Positions 45,230 through 56,191 of a stretch of 64,000 bases of DNA are shown piece after piece. How positions within the stretch are numbered: the first letter of the stretch is position 1; the number at the start of each line of letters is the position of its first letter. The stretch is from Acridotheres tristis (lineage: Eukaryota; Chordata; Aves; Passeriformes; Sturnidae), in the NCBI GenBank assembly GCA_037013685.1, contig CM072892.1, positions 1,302,001-1,366,000 on the forward strand, written 5' to 3'. The translations under genes were made by a program, and so were the position numbers. Below the pieces are notes generated by a model. The model was not told where the DNA came from. It saw nothing but the letters and a program-made list of their open reading frames with translations, and made no database searches.

Positions 45230-48200
45230 GAATGGGGAATTTTCTGTTTTAGTGGATGGAGTGTCAGGGAATGGGGAATTTTCTGTTTTAGTGGATGGAG
45301 TGTCAGGGAATGGGAATTTTTCTGTTTTAGTGGATGGAGCACCAGGGAATGGGGAATTTTCTGTTTTAGTGGATGGAGTGTCAGGGAATGGGAATTTTTC
45401 TGTTTTAGTGGATGGAGCACCAGGGAATGGGAATTTTTCTGTTTTAGTGGATGGAGTGTCAGGGAATGGGAATTTTTCTGTTTTAGTGGATGGAGCACCA
45501 GGGAATAGGGAATTTTTCTCTTTTAGTGGATGGAGAGCCAGGGAATGGGAATTTTTCTGTTTTAGTGGATGGAGTGCCAGGGAATGGGAATTTTCTGTTT
45601 TAGTGGATGGAGCACCAGGGAATGGGGAATTTTCTGTTTTAGTGGATGGAGTGCCAGGAAATGGGGAATTTTCTGTTTTAGTGGATGGAGTGCCAGGGAA
45701 TGGGGAATTTTCTGTTTTAGTGGATGGAGTGCCAGGGAATGGGAATTTTTCTGTTTTAGTGGATGGAGCACCAGGGAATGGGAATTTTCTGTTTTAGTGG
45801 ATGGAGTGCCAGGGAATGGGGAATTTTCTGTTTTAGTGGATGGAGCACCAGGGAATGGGGAATTTTCTGTTTTAGTGGATGGAGTGCCAGGGAATGGGAA
45901 TTTTTCTGTTTTAGTGGATGGAGCACCAGGGAATAGGGAATTTTCTGTTTTAGTGGATGGAGCACCAGGGAATGGGAATTTTTCTGTTTTAGTGGATGGA
46001 GTGCCAGGGAATGGGAATTTTTCTGTTTTAGTGGATGGAGCACCAGGGAATAGGGAATTTTTCTGTTTTAGTAGCTGGAGTGCCAGGGAATGGGAATTTT
46101 TCTGTTTTAGTGGATGGAGCACCAGGGAATAGGGAATTTTTCTGTTTTAGTGGATGGAGTGTCAGGGAATGGGAATTTTTCTGTTTTAGTGGATGGAGCA
46201 CCAGGGAATGGGGAATTTTCTGTTTTAGTGGATGGAGTGCCAGGAAATGGGGAATTTTCTGTTTTAGTGGATGGAGTGCCAGGGAATGGGGAATTTTCTG
46301 TTTTAGTGGATGGAGTGCCAGGGAATGGGAATTTTTCTGTTTTAGTGGATGGAGCACCAGGGAATGGGAATTTTCTGTTTTAGTGGATGGAGTGTCAGGG
46401 AATAGGGAATTTTTCTGTTTTAGTGGATGGAGCACCAGGGAATGGGAATTTTTCTGTTTTAGTGGATGGAGTGTCAGGGAATAGGGAATTTTTCTGTTTT
46501 AGTGGATGGAGCACCAGGGAATGGGAATTTTTCTGTTTTAGTGGATGGAGCACCAGGGAATGGGGAATTTTCTGTTTTAGTGGATGGAGTGTCAGGGAAT
46601 GGGGAATTTTCTGTTTTAGTGGATGGAGCACCAGGGAATGGGGAATTTTCTGTTTTAGTGGATGGAGTGCCAGGAAATGGGGAATTTTCTGTTTTAGTGG
46701 ATGGAGCACCAGGGAATGGGGAATTTTCTGTTTTAGTGGATGGAGTGCCAGGAAATGGGAATTTTTCTGTTTTAGTGGATGGAGCACCAGGGAATGGGGA
46801 ATTTTCTGTTTTAGTGGATGGAGTGCCAGGGAATGGGAATTTTTCTGTTTTAGTGGATGGAGTGCCAGGGAATGGGAATTTTCTGTTTTAGTGGATGGAG
46901 TGCCAGGGAATGGGGAATTTTCTGTTTTAGTGGATGGAGCACCAGGGAATGGGGAATTTTCTGTTTTAGTGGATGGAGTGCCAGGGAATGGGAATTTTTC
47001 TGTTTTAGTGGATGGAGCACCAGGGAATAGGGAATTTTCTGTTTTAGTGGATGGAGCACCAGGGAATGGGAATTTTTCTGTTTTAGTGGATGGAGTGCCA
47101 GGGAATGGGAATTTTTCTGTTTTAGTGGATGGAGCACCAGGGAATAGGGAATTTTTCTGTTTTAGTAGCTGGAGTGCCAGGGAATGGGAATTTTTCTGTT
47201 TTAGTGGATGGAGCACCAGGGAATGGGAATTTTTCTGTTTTAGTGGATGGAGTGTCAGGGAATGGGAATTTTCTGTTTCAGTGGATGGAGTGTCAGGGAA
47301 TGGGAATTTTCTGTTTTAGTGGATGGAGTGCCAGGGAATGGGAATTTTCTGTTTTAGTGGATGGAGTGTCAGGGAATGGAAATTTTCTGTTTTAGTGGAT
47401 GGAGTGCCAGGGAATGGGAATTTTTCTGTTTTAGTGGATGGAGTGTCAGGGAATGGGAATTTTTCTGTTTTAGTGGATGGAGCACCAGGGAATGGGAATT
47501 TTTCTGTTTTAGTGGATGGAGTGCCAGGAAATGGGAATTTTTCTGTTTTAGTGGATGGAGTGCCAGGAAATGGGGAATTTTCTGTTTTAGTGGATGGAGT
47601 GCCAGGAAATGGGGAATTTTCTGTTTTAGTGGATGGAGAGCCAGGGAATGGGGAATTTTCTGTTTTAGTGGATGGAGCACCAGGGAATGGGGAATTTTCT
47701 GTTTTAGTGGATGGAGTGCCAGGGAATGGGAATTTTTCTGTTTTAGTGGATGGAGTGCCAGGAAATGGGGAATTTTTCTGTTTTAGTGGATGGAGTGTCA
47801 GGGAATGGGAATTTTTCTGTTTTAGTGGATGGAGTGCCAGGGAATGGGAATTTTCTGTTTTAGTGGATGGAGCACCAGGGAATGGGAATTTTTCTGTTTT
47901 AGTGGATGGAGTGCCAGGGAATGGGAATTTTTCTGTTTTAGTGGATGGAGTGTCAGGGAATGGGAATTTTCTGTTTCAGTGGATGGAGTGTCAGGGAATG
48001 GGAATTTTCTGTTTTAGTGGCTGGAGTGTCAGGGAATGGGAATTTTTCTGTTTTAGTGGATGGAGCACCAGGGAATAGGGAATTTTCTGTTTTAGTGGCT
48101 GGAGTGCCAGGGAATGGGAATTTTTCTGTTTTAGTGGATGGAGCACCAGGGAATGGGAATTTTTCTGTTTTAGTGGATGGAGCACCAGGGAATGGGAATT

Positions 48201-49965
48201 TTTCTGTTTTAGTGGATGGAGTGCCAGGAAATGGGAATTTTTCTGTTTTAGTGGATGGAGTGCCAGGAAATGGGGAATTTTCTGTTTTAGTGGATGGAGT
48301 GCCAGGAAATGGGGAATTTTCTGTTTTAGTGGATGGAGAGCCAGGGAATGGGGAATTTTCTGTTTTAGTGGATGGAGCACCAGGGAATAGGGAATTTTTC
48401 TGTTTTAGTGGCTGGAGTGCCAGGGAATGGGAATTTTCTGTTTTAGTGGATGGAGCACCAGGGAATGGGAATTTTTCTGTTTTAGTGGATGGAGTGCCAG
48501 GGAATGGGAATTTTTCTGTTTTAGTGGATGGAGCACCAGGGAATGGGGAATTTTCTGTTTTAGTGGATGGAGTGTCAGGGAATGGGAATTTTTCTGTTTT
48601 AGTGGATGGAGCACCAGGGAATGGGAATTTTTCTGTTTTAGTGGATGGAGCACCAGGGAATGGGAATTTTTCTGTTTTAGTGGATGGAGTGTCAGGGAAT
48701 AGGGAATTTTTCTGTTTTAGTGGATGGAGCACCAGGGAATGGGAATTTTTCTGTTTTAGTGGATGGAGTGCCAGGAAATGGGAATTTTCTGTTTTAGTGG
48801 ATGGAGCACCAGGGAATGGGAATTTTTCTGTTTTAGTGGATGGAGCACCAGGGAATGGGAATTTTTCTGTTTTAGTGGCTGGAGTGCCAGGGAATGGGAA
48901 TTTTTCTGTTTTAGTGGATGGAGTGCCAGGGAATGGGAATTTTTCTGTTTTAGTGGATGGAGCACCAGGGAATAGGGAATTTTCTGTTTTAGTGGATGGA
49001 GTGCCAGGGAATGGGAATTTTTCTGTTTTAGTGGATGGAGTGCCAGGGAATAGGGAATTTTTCTGTTTTAGTGGATGGAGTGCCAGGGAATGGGGAATTT
49101 TCTGTTTTAGTGGATGGAGCACCAGGGAATGGGAATTTTTCTGTTTTAGTGGATGGAGTGTCAGGGAATGGGAATTTTTCTGTTTTAGTGGATGGAGTGC
49201 CAGGGAATGGGGAATTTTCTGTTTTAGTGGATGGAGCACCAGGGAATGGGAATTTTCTGTTTTAGTGGATGGAGTGCCAGGGAATGGGGAATTTTCTGTT
49301 TTAGTGGATGGAGCACCAGGGAATAGGGAATTTTTCTGTTTTAGTGGATGGAGTGCCAGGGAATGGGAATTTTCTGTTTTAGTGGATGGAGCACCAGGGA
49401 ATGGGAATTTTTCTGTTTTAGTGGATGGAGCACCAGGGAATGGGAATTTTTCTGTTTTAGTGGATGGAGCACCAGGGAATAGGGAATTTTTCTGTTTTAG
49501 TGGATGGAGTGCCAGGGAATGGGGAATTTTCTGTTTTAGTGGATGGAGCACCAGGGAATGGGAATTTTTCTGTTTTAGTGGATGGAGTGTCAGGGAATGG
49601 GAATTTTTCTGTTTTAGTGGATGGAGCACCAGGGAATGGGAATTTTCTGTTTTAGTGGATGGAGCACCAGGGAATGGGAATTTTTCTGTTTTAGTGGATG
49701 GAGTGTCAGGGAATGGGAATTTTTCTGTTTTAGTGGATGGAGCACCAGGGAATAGGGAATTTTTCTCTTTTAGTGGATGGAGAGCCAGGGAATGGGAATT
49801 TTTCTGTTTTAGTGGATGGAGTGCCAGGGAATGGGAATTTTTCTGTTTTAGTGGATGGAGCACCAGGGAATGGGAATTTTTCTGTTTTAGTGGATGGAGC
49901 ACCAGGGAATAGGGAATTTTTCTCTTTTAGTGGATGGAGTGCCAGGGAATGGGGATTTTTTTCCT
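45230..49965. repeat. 39-bp minisatellite, about 120 copies
   Basis: The largest array of the window, 4.7 kb. The unit contains 'ctgttttagtggatggag' followed by a variable spot (caccaggg, tgccaggg, tgtcaggg or agccaggg) and 'aatgggaattttt'. Units are 39 bp, with 38-bp forms when one T is missing. Because 39 is divisible by three and units lack stops in several frames, stop-free frames of up to about 650 codons run on both strands (NFSVLVDGAPGNG on plus); they have no start context or family resemblance and are not genes. Rare variants recur at spacing (see findings), showing block duplication. Confidence 0.97.
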
Positions 49966-50149
49966 TTCCAGGCATTAATAAGGAGAAGGCAGGATCCTGT
50001 TCTGCAGTGTCAGAGGAGGCTCCACTAATCACAGGGAGTAATTAGGAGGATGCATTGGAAATAATTAAAGGGTTTTTTATCAGGTGCCACCGTTCCCTGG
50101 ATCTGCTCATGAGGAGAGCTCGGTGCTTTCCAAGGAATTTATGAGCGAC

Positions 50150-50385
50150 AGGATAATGGGAATGGCTTTAAACTGACACGGAATTTGTTTAACTGGGATA
50201 CTGGGAATTGGGAATTCCTGGCTGGGCTGGAATTCCCAGATTTGCTGTGGCTGCCCCTGGATCCCTGGAATGTCCAAGGCCAGGTTGGACACTGGGACAG
50301 TGGGAGGTGTCCCTGCCATGGCAGGGGTGGCACTGGATGGGTTTTAACTTCCATCTCATCCAAACTATTCCATGATTCCACCAAT
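50150..50385 (+). mobile_element. CR1 LINE 3' fragment
   Basis: 'gggaattcctggctgggctg' to 'ctattccatgattccaccaa'. Plus orientation. Confidence 0.88.
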
Positions 50386-50394
50386 TCCATATTT

Positions 50395-50455
50395 ATAAAA
50401 ATAAATAAATAAATACATTCATTTATTTATTTATCTATATAAATATAAGCTTCAA
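50395..50455. repeat. AAAT/ATTT inverted microsatellite
   Basis: (AAAT)n followed by (ATTT)n at the 3' end of the CR1 fragment 50150-50385. It could fold on itself. Confidence 0.85.
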
Positions 50456-51169
50456 GGCCCCTTCCAACCTGAGCCATTCCCTGCTCTGTGTCACTCGGGT
50501 CACCCCCTTTGGCCACCCCAATTCCCAGGATGTGTTTTTCCAGGCCCACCCCCCCCCCTTGGAGCAGCATTTCCCTGGCTCTGCTCTGGATTCACAATCC
50601 CAGGAATCCTCTGGGATGTCCTGGCAGCTCCAAGGGGAGCAGCTCCTGTTGGCTCCGTGGCATCAGCACAGCACCCAACTCCTACAAATGGGGAAAAAAA
50701 AAAAAAAAACCACAACCAAAAAGAGGCAGGGAGAAATTCCTAAAATCAGATCCTCCCCTGCTCTGCTTCCTGGGAAAGCCACAGATCCTCCACGTTCTTC
50801 ACACCCCAGCAGCACCCAGAGCACTCCTGGATTTCTCTGGGAGAGAAAGGGATGGGCTCTGATGGCACAGCCTGGGAACAAGGTGGCAGGAGGATGTGAG
50901 GAGGAGGTGACATCTCGTTAAGATGTGTTGCAACCTCCAAATAGAGAAAAAAAAAAAAAAATCCCGGAGTGTGCAGCTTCCAGATGGTTGGAATGACGTG
51001 TGGCCCTGGCAGCTGCTGCTTCCCTGGGAATGCTGGGGGACAGGAGAGGGGAGGCAGCACCGGGAAAAGGGGCAGGGACAAGATGGGAGGGCCAGAGGTC
51101 ACCCTGCAGCACGGGGAGGGGCTGGGGGTGCTGTGCCCTGGCAGCTCTGCACATTGGGCTGCTGGGAAT

Positions 51170-51515
51170 GTGCCATTCCCACTGGGATGTGTCATTCCCC
51201 CTGGGATGTGCCATTCCCCCTGGGATGTGCCACTCCCACTGGGATGTGTCATTCCCACTGGGGTGTGCCATTCCCACTGGGATGTGCCATTCCCACTGGG
51301 GTGTGTCATTCCCACTGGGGTGTGCCATTCCCACTGGGATGTGCCATTCCCACTGGGATGTGCCATTCCCACTGGGGTGTGCCATTCCCACTGGGATGTG
51401 CCATTCCCCCTGGGATGTGCCACTCCCACTGGGGTGTGCCATTCCCACTGGGATGTGCCATTCCCCCTGGGGTGTGCCATTCCCACTGGGGTGTGCCATT
51501 CCCACTGGGATGTCA
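51170..51515. repeat. 19-bp minisatellite, about 18 copies
   Basis: Units 'cattcccactgggatgtgc' with variants 'ccccctggg' and 'ggggtgtgc'. Each includes the small palindrome CCCACTGGG-like core. Flanks are single-copy. Confidence 0.95.
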
Positions 51516-51600
51516 CCCCAGGTGGGACAGCACTTGGAGGGGAAGCAGCCAGAGGAAAGCAAAGCCCGGGGAGGGGAAGGTTGGGGTGACAACCAAGGAT

Positions 51601-51690
51601 TTATAAACTCCTGGAATTGCTGAGATTGGAAAAGACGCCCAAGATGGAGTCCAACCATTCCCAGCTTCCACTGATCCATGTCCCCAAGTG
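51601..51690 (-). mobile_element. CR1 LINE, left remnant around the CCATGTCCCCAAG array
   Basis: 'ctgagattggaaaagacgcc' and 'gagtccaaccattcccagc' are the CR1 3' end; the rest continues beyond the array at 53440. Confidence 0.85.
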
Positions 51691-53470
51691 CCACATCCAT
51701 GTCCCCAAGGCCACCATTGATCCATGTCTCCAAGGCCACATCCATGTCCCCAAGTGCCACCATTGATCCGTGTCCCCAAGTGCCACATCCATGTCCCCAA
51801 GGCCACCATTGATCCACATCCATGTCTCCAAGGCCACCACTGATCCATGTCCCAAAGTGACACATCCATGTATCCAAGGCCACCATTGATCCACATCCCG
51901 AAATGCCACATCCATGTCCCCAGTGCCACCATTGACCCATGTCTCCAAGTGCCACATTCATGTCCCCAAGGCCACCATTGATCCATGTCCCCAGGTGCCA
52001 CATCCATGTCCCAAAGTGCCACATCCACATCCCCAAGGCCACCATTGATCCATGTCTCCAAGGCCACATCCATGTCCCAAAGTGCCACATCCATGTCTCC
52101 AAGGCCACCACTGATCCATGTCCCCAAGGCCACATCCATGTCTCCAAGGCCACATCCATGTCCCCAAGTGCCACCATTGATCCATGTCCCCAAGGCCACA
52201 TCCATGTCTCCAAGGCTACCACAGATTCATGACCCCAGGTGCCACATCCATGTCCCCAAGGCCACCACTGACCCATGTCCCCCAGTGGGACATCCATGTC
52301 CCAAAATGCCACATCCACGTCCCCAAGGCCACCATTGATCCATGTCCCCAGGTGCCACATCCATGTCCCCAAGGCCACCACTGATCCGTGTCCCCAAGTG
52401 CCACATTAATGTCCCCAAGGCCACCATTGATCCACATCCATGTCTCCAAGGCCACCATTGATCTATGTCCCCAAGGCCACATCCATGTCTCCAAGGCTAC
52501 CACAGATTCATGACCCCAGGTGCCACATCCATGTCCCCAAGGCCACCACTGACCCATGTCCCCCAGTGGGACATCCATGTCCCAAAATGCCACATCCACG
52601 TCCCCAAGGCCACCATTGATCCATGTCCCCAGGTGCCACATCCATGTCCCCAAGGCCACCATTGATCCATGTCCCCAGGTGCCACATCCACGTCCCCAAG
52701 GCCACCATTGATCCATGTCCCCAAGTGCCACATCCATGTCCCCAAGGCCACCACTGATCCGTGTCCCCAAGTGCCACATTAATGTCCCCAAGGCCACCAT
52801 TGATCCACATCCATGTCTCCAAGGCCACCACTGATCCACGTCCCCAACTGCCACATCCATGTCCCCAAGGCCACATCCATGCCCCCAAGTGCCACATCCA
52901 TGTCCCCAAGTGCCACCATTGATCCATGTCCCAAAGTGACACATCCATGTCCCCAAGGCCACATCCATGTCTCCAAGGCCACCATTGATCTATGTCCCCA
53001 GGTGCCACACCCATGTCCCCAAGGCCACCACTGATCCGTGTCCCCAAGTGCCACATTAATGTCCCCAAGGCCACCATTGATCCACATCCATGTCTCCAAG
53101 GCCACCACTGATCCATGTCCCCAACTGCCACATCCATGTCCCCAAGGCCACATCCATGCCCCCAAGTGCCACCATTGATCCATGTCTCCAAGGCCACATC
53201 CATGTCCTCAAGGCCACATCCATGACCCCAAGTGCCACCATTGATCCATGTCCCAAAGTGACACACCCATGTCCCCAAGGCCACCATTGATCCACATCCA
53301 TGTCTCCAAGGCCACCACTGATCCATGTGCCAAAGTGCCACATCCATGACCCCAAGTGCCACCATTGATCCATGTCTCCAAGGCCACATCCATGACCCTA
53401 AGGTGACCACTGATCCATGTCCCCATGGCCAGCACTGATCCATGTCCCCAAGTGCCACATCCACGTGGAT
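51660..53470. repeat. CR1-derived tandem array (tccatgtccccaag)
   Basis: About 1.8 kb of 21- and 25-bp units, 'tccatgtccccaagtgccac' and 'tccatgtccccaaggccacc'. Both flanks are the same minus-oriented CR1 3' region (51601-51690 and 53440-53520 'ccacatccacgtgg', 'cagggatggggactcc'), so the array grew inside one CR1 copy. A 281-bp block is tandemly doubled ('aaggctaccacagattcatg' at 52212 and 52493). Confidence 0.92.
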
Positions 53471-53600
53471 TTTAAATCCCTTCAGGGATGGGGACTCCCC
53501 ATTCACTTTTTCCTTGTCTCCCATGCAAACTTCCCCTGGCACAAACTGAAGCCGTTTCCCTTTGTTACTCAGGGAATAAAACACCTTCCTGTCAGGAATT
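53440..53600 (-). mobile_element. CR1 LINE, right remnant around the CCATGTCCCCAAG array
   Basis: 'gtgccacatccacgtggatt', 'agggatggggactccccatt' continue the CR1 begun at 51601. Confidence 0.85.
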
Positions 53601-56051
53601 TCCAATTCACCCTCCAGTGGAAAACCAGGAAGACAAAATTCCAGCCAATCCCTGCTCATCAGATGCTCCTTCCTCTGCTCCTCATGATCCAAATGTCGTT
53701 CCTCACTTTGGAAAGTCACAGTTTTTATTTGCAATGACTGGAACCGCCAGCACAGGTGAGAATTCCCAAAGAAAATCAGGAAAAACCACATTCCACAAGG
53801 CTGGGCAGGAAATTGTCACCAGTGGGGATTAAAATGTCACTCAAGCCAGGAAATCCCTCATTTGTGTCCAGGGATGTGGCCTTTGGATATCCTGGCACAT
53901 CCCTTTGGAGCTGGAGAGCAGGGCCAGCCCAGCCCCTGGATCCTGGATAAAATCTGGGAAAAGGACAAGCCCTCATCATGATCCTGCTCCAAACTTTGCA
54001 GGATTTTATCCAAAAAAATCAAACCAACTTCTCCTGACAGCCACAATTTATGGAAAAGGAAAGGGCTGCACTCATCTCACCTGAGTGGGGATAAAGTGTT
54101 TTCAAAATTCCAGCCAGGAATATTATTTCTATGGCAATTAATGGTGCATTCCAAAGCTGGGTGTGAGAAGGTGGGAAATCAGGAATAACCAATAATAATC
54201 ACATGGAACATCTCAAAATCACTCCATGGATAACCAGCAGATATTCAGGGATGTGCTGGGGTCCTCAGAGTCTTCTATTTAATTATATTTAATTGGGAGT
54301 GAGGTGAATTTTTGGGATTAACAGAGAAATTATTTGCAATTCTTCTTCTTTCTACTAATTCCCACATCCTTATATTATTCCTCCCAAAAATCTCACTGAT
54401 GCTGAGAAGACTCCATGAAAATTTAGAGGAGAAATTCCCAAAAATTTCCAGCAATTGGAAAGTGCAGCCACCACTCTGAACACAGGAATTTCCCTGCCTG
54501 GAAATAATCCCAGGGAAAAAAATTGGGGCACGTGGTGGGAAAGGCAGCAAAGAGAGCTGAAAAAAATGGGAAGATTTGATAAATCTGAAGATTTTTATTC
54601 AAAGGGAGCCCCCCCCCCCCAGAGGGGAGACACTGCAAGGATGACTTGGAGCAGATCAGAGACATCCCCGAGTCCTCAGATCCCAAAGAACCACATCCAT
54701 TGATCCCAAAATTAAAAGAGCAAGTGTTGGAAAGCCAAAAAAGGGATAAATGTGTGTTTTGGTATAGCAGGAAAGAGAAGTGATAGGAGAGAACGGGAAA
54801 AAAATGGAATTTTTTCTCATTAATTCATTTCTCCTCCCAGACCCATCACGGGCAGCCTCAAATCCTACAGATTAAAAATCCTTGGGAATATTCAAGGCTT
54901 GGAGTGGGAAATATCCCTCCCCATGGCAAGAGTTTGATTTTTAATCTCCTTTTCAACCCAAACCATTCCACAATTCTGGGATTTTACAAATTCCCAAACC
55001 AGGGTTGTTTAACTATTCCAGCCTTTAAACCAAAAGGAATTTTCACACCAAGAATAACTGGAAAAATTTGAGAAACGTGGAAGTGTGAAAGCATTCTAGG
55101 AATGCACAGTTCCATATTTTATAACCTCATTGCCCAGCATCTGATGGAAAACAATTTCCATGCAATTTGCAACCCAGATCTGAGAGCATCCTGTGGAAAA
55201 ATCAGGGAAAAATTGGAATACTGGAAACACCGGCCCTAAACCAGCACAGAATAAACTTCTACTAATTTAGCTTTAAATCTTCTCCTTAAATTGGGAACAA
55301 TCATGGAATAAACAGCAGAGAAACCACAAACCCCTCCTTCCTGGAGGAGCTCACACTGAAATATTCCAGAGAATTCCCTGCTCACAGTTCCTGCCAATTC
55401 CAACAGCTAAGGGTTTAATTCATCACCTTGGAAAGAAAATCCCTGGTGATTATCCTAATTAAAAATAGCCCATTAACGAGGTGTCCTGGCCCAAGGGGGT
55501 CACGCCAGTGAGGTGCAGCACGAGTTGCCAGCAGTAAAAGTAAAATAAGGTTAGAGCTGGAAAAAGCTGATTTATTGCCAGTTAATTCTGGTTTATCCAG
55601 CTGCAGCACTGGGGGTTCCATGACATCACAGATCCAGGTGATCAGGGAGATTTCCCCGTGTCCAAAAGCTTGAACTGCTCCAGCTGTTCCCTCTTCCAGA
55701 GGTGCAGCTGGATCTCTACGGACTGGGATGTGAAGATCCCAGATAACAGGACAACTTGAGGGATCTTTACCCAACAATTGTCACCCTTATCATTCTTTTC
55801 CTTCTCTTTTACCAACCTCCACAGAAATCAAACACAGCAGGATTTTAAAGCATAACATTGCTGATTTTAACAAATCCCCCCCCCAAAAAAACCTCATCAG
55901 CATCCCTGCTGTTCCTCTGGAACACCCAACAGCCACCATGGATCCCCCCCGGTGGATCCTGTAGGATCCTGCCCACCATGCACAGCTTGAAATGATGAAG
56001 GTGAAGCCAACCTGTGGAGGGTGGGGACAGGTGAGGTGGGCAGGGACTCAC
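53601..56051. other. Single-copy intron downstream of the first Ig1 exon
   Basis: A C10 run at 54610 and a C9 run near 55880. No other repeat and no exon up to the donor at 56051. Confidence 0.45.
54890..54985 (+). mobile_element. CR1 LINE degraded 3' end
   Basis: 'aacccaaaccattccacaat' after 'ccctccccatggcaagag'. Weak match. Confidence 0.5.
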
Positions 56052-56191
56052 CTGTGGCCGGGGGTGGCCGGTGACCAGGCAGGTGAGCTCCAGGGTCTCT
56101 CCCTCGCGGATGGTGTAGACCCTCTCGGAGTAACGCTCCTCCTCGATGTTGCAGGCCAGGCCTGAGTGCACGATCCTCACCGTGGGGGGGG
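56052..56191 (-). CDS. MDGA2: MDGA2 internal exon: first half of Ig domain 1
   Basis: Internal coding exon of 140 bp. It enters in phase 1 (two bases completing an Ala codon), then reads 46 codons beginning PPTVRIVHSG and ending GHPRPQ. The acceptor is CCTTGCAG before 56191; the donor is CAG|GTGAGT after 56052. The peptide matches the start of mature MDGA2 (motifs SGLACNIEEERYSERV, REGETLELTCLVTGHPRP) much better than MDGA1. The Cys in LTCLV is the B-strand cysteine of Ig1; its F-strand partner is in the exon at 29525-29699. MDGA2 is a GPI-anchored neuronal surface protein whose Ig1-Ig2 region binds neuroligins and blocks neurexin pairing (family knowledge). Being internal, the exon has no start codon here; the signal-peptide exon must lie beyond 64000. 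Oddity: its 3' splice site is the innermost copy of a tandem array (56192-58075). Length is not a multiple of three, but together with the next exon it is (315 bp). Confidence 0.95.

Larger units (their letters stand above)
29700..56051 (-). other. MDGA2: MDGA2 intron inside Ig1 (26.4 kb)
   Basis: Phase-0 intron splitting Ig1, bounded by GTGAGT (donor at 56051) and TCAG (acceptor at 29700). It carries the heaviest load of tandem repeats in the window: the 56-bp, AACCCTAAA-like, 165-bp dimeric, 39-bp, 19-bp and CR1-derived arrays, about 13 kb in total. No exon or RNA gene is recognisable inside. Confidence 0.9.

Noticed and set aside
47945..49912. Long frames of about 650 codons on both strands
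   Set aside because: Produced by a 39-bp unit (multiple of three); same length on both strands, low complexity, no family.
50918..52381. Minus-strand frame of about 490 codons
   Set aside because: Spans two unrelated minisatellites (19-bp and CR1-derived); repeat translation only.
52508..53791. Minus-strand frame of about 430 codons with GHGCG repeats
   Set aside because: Translation of the CR1-derived array; no independent coding evidence.
11008..56191. Assignment of the exons to MDGA1 rather than MDGA2
   Set aside because: Diagnostic stretches (NIEEERYSERV, NIQRHQGG, VHQSIGEAKEQFYYE, GSDKGVEIYEPFF) fit MDGA2; MDGA1 differs at these places as I know the family.
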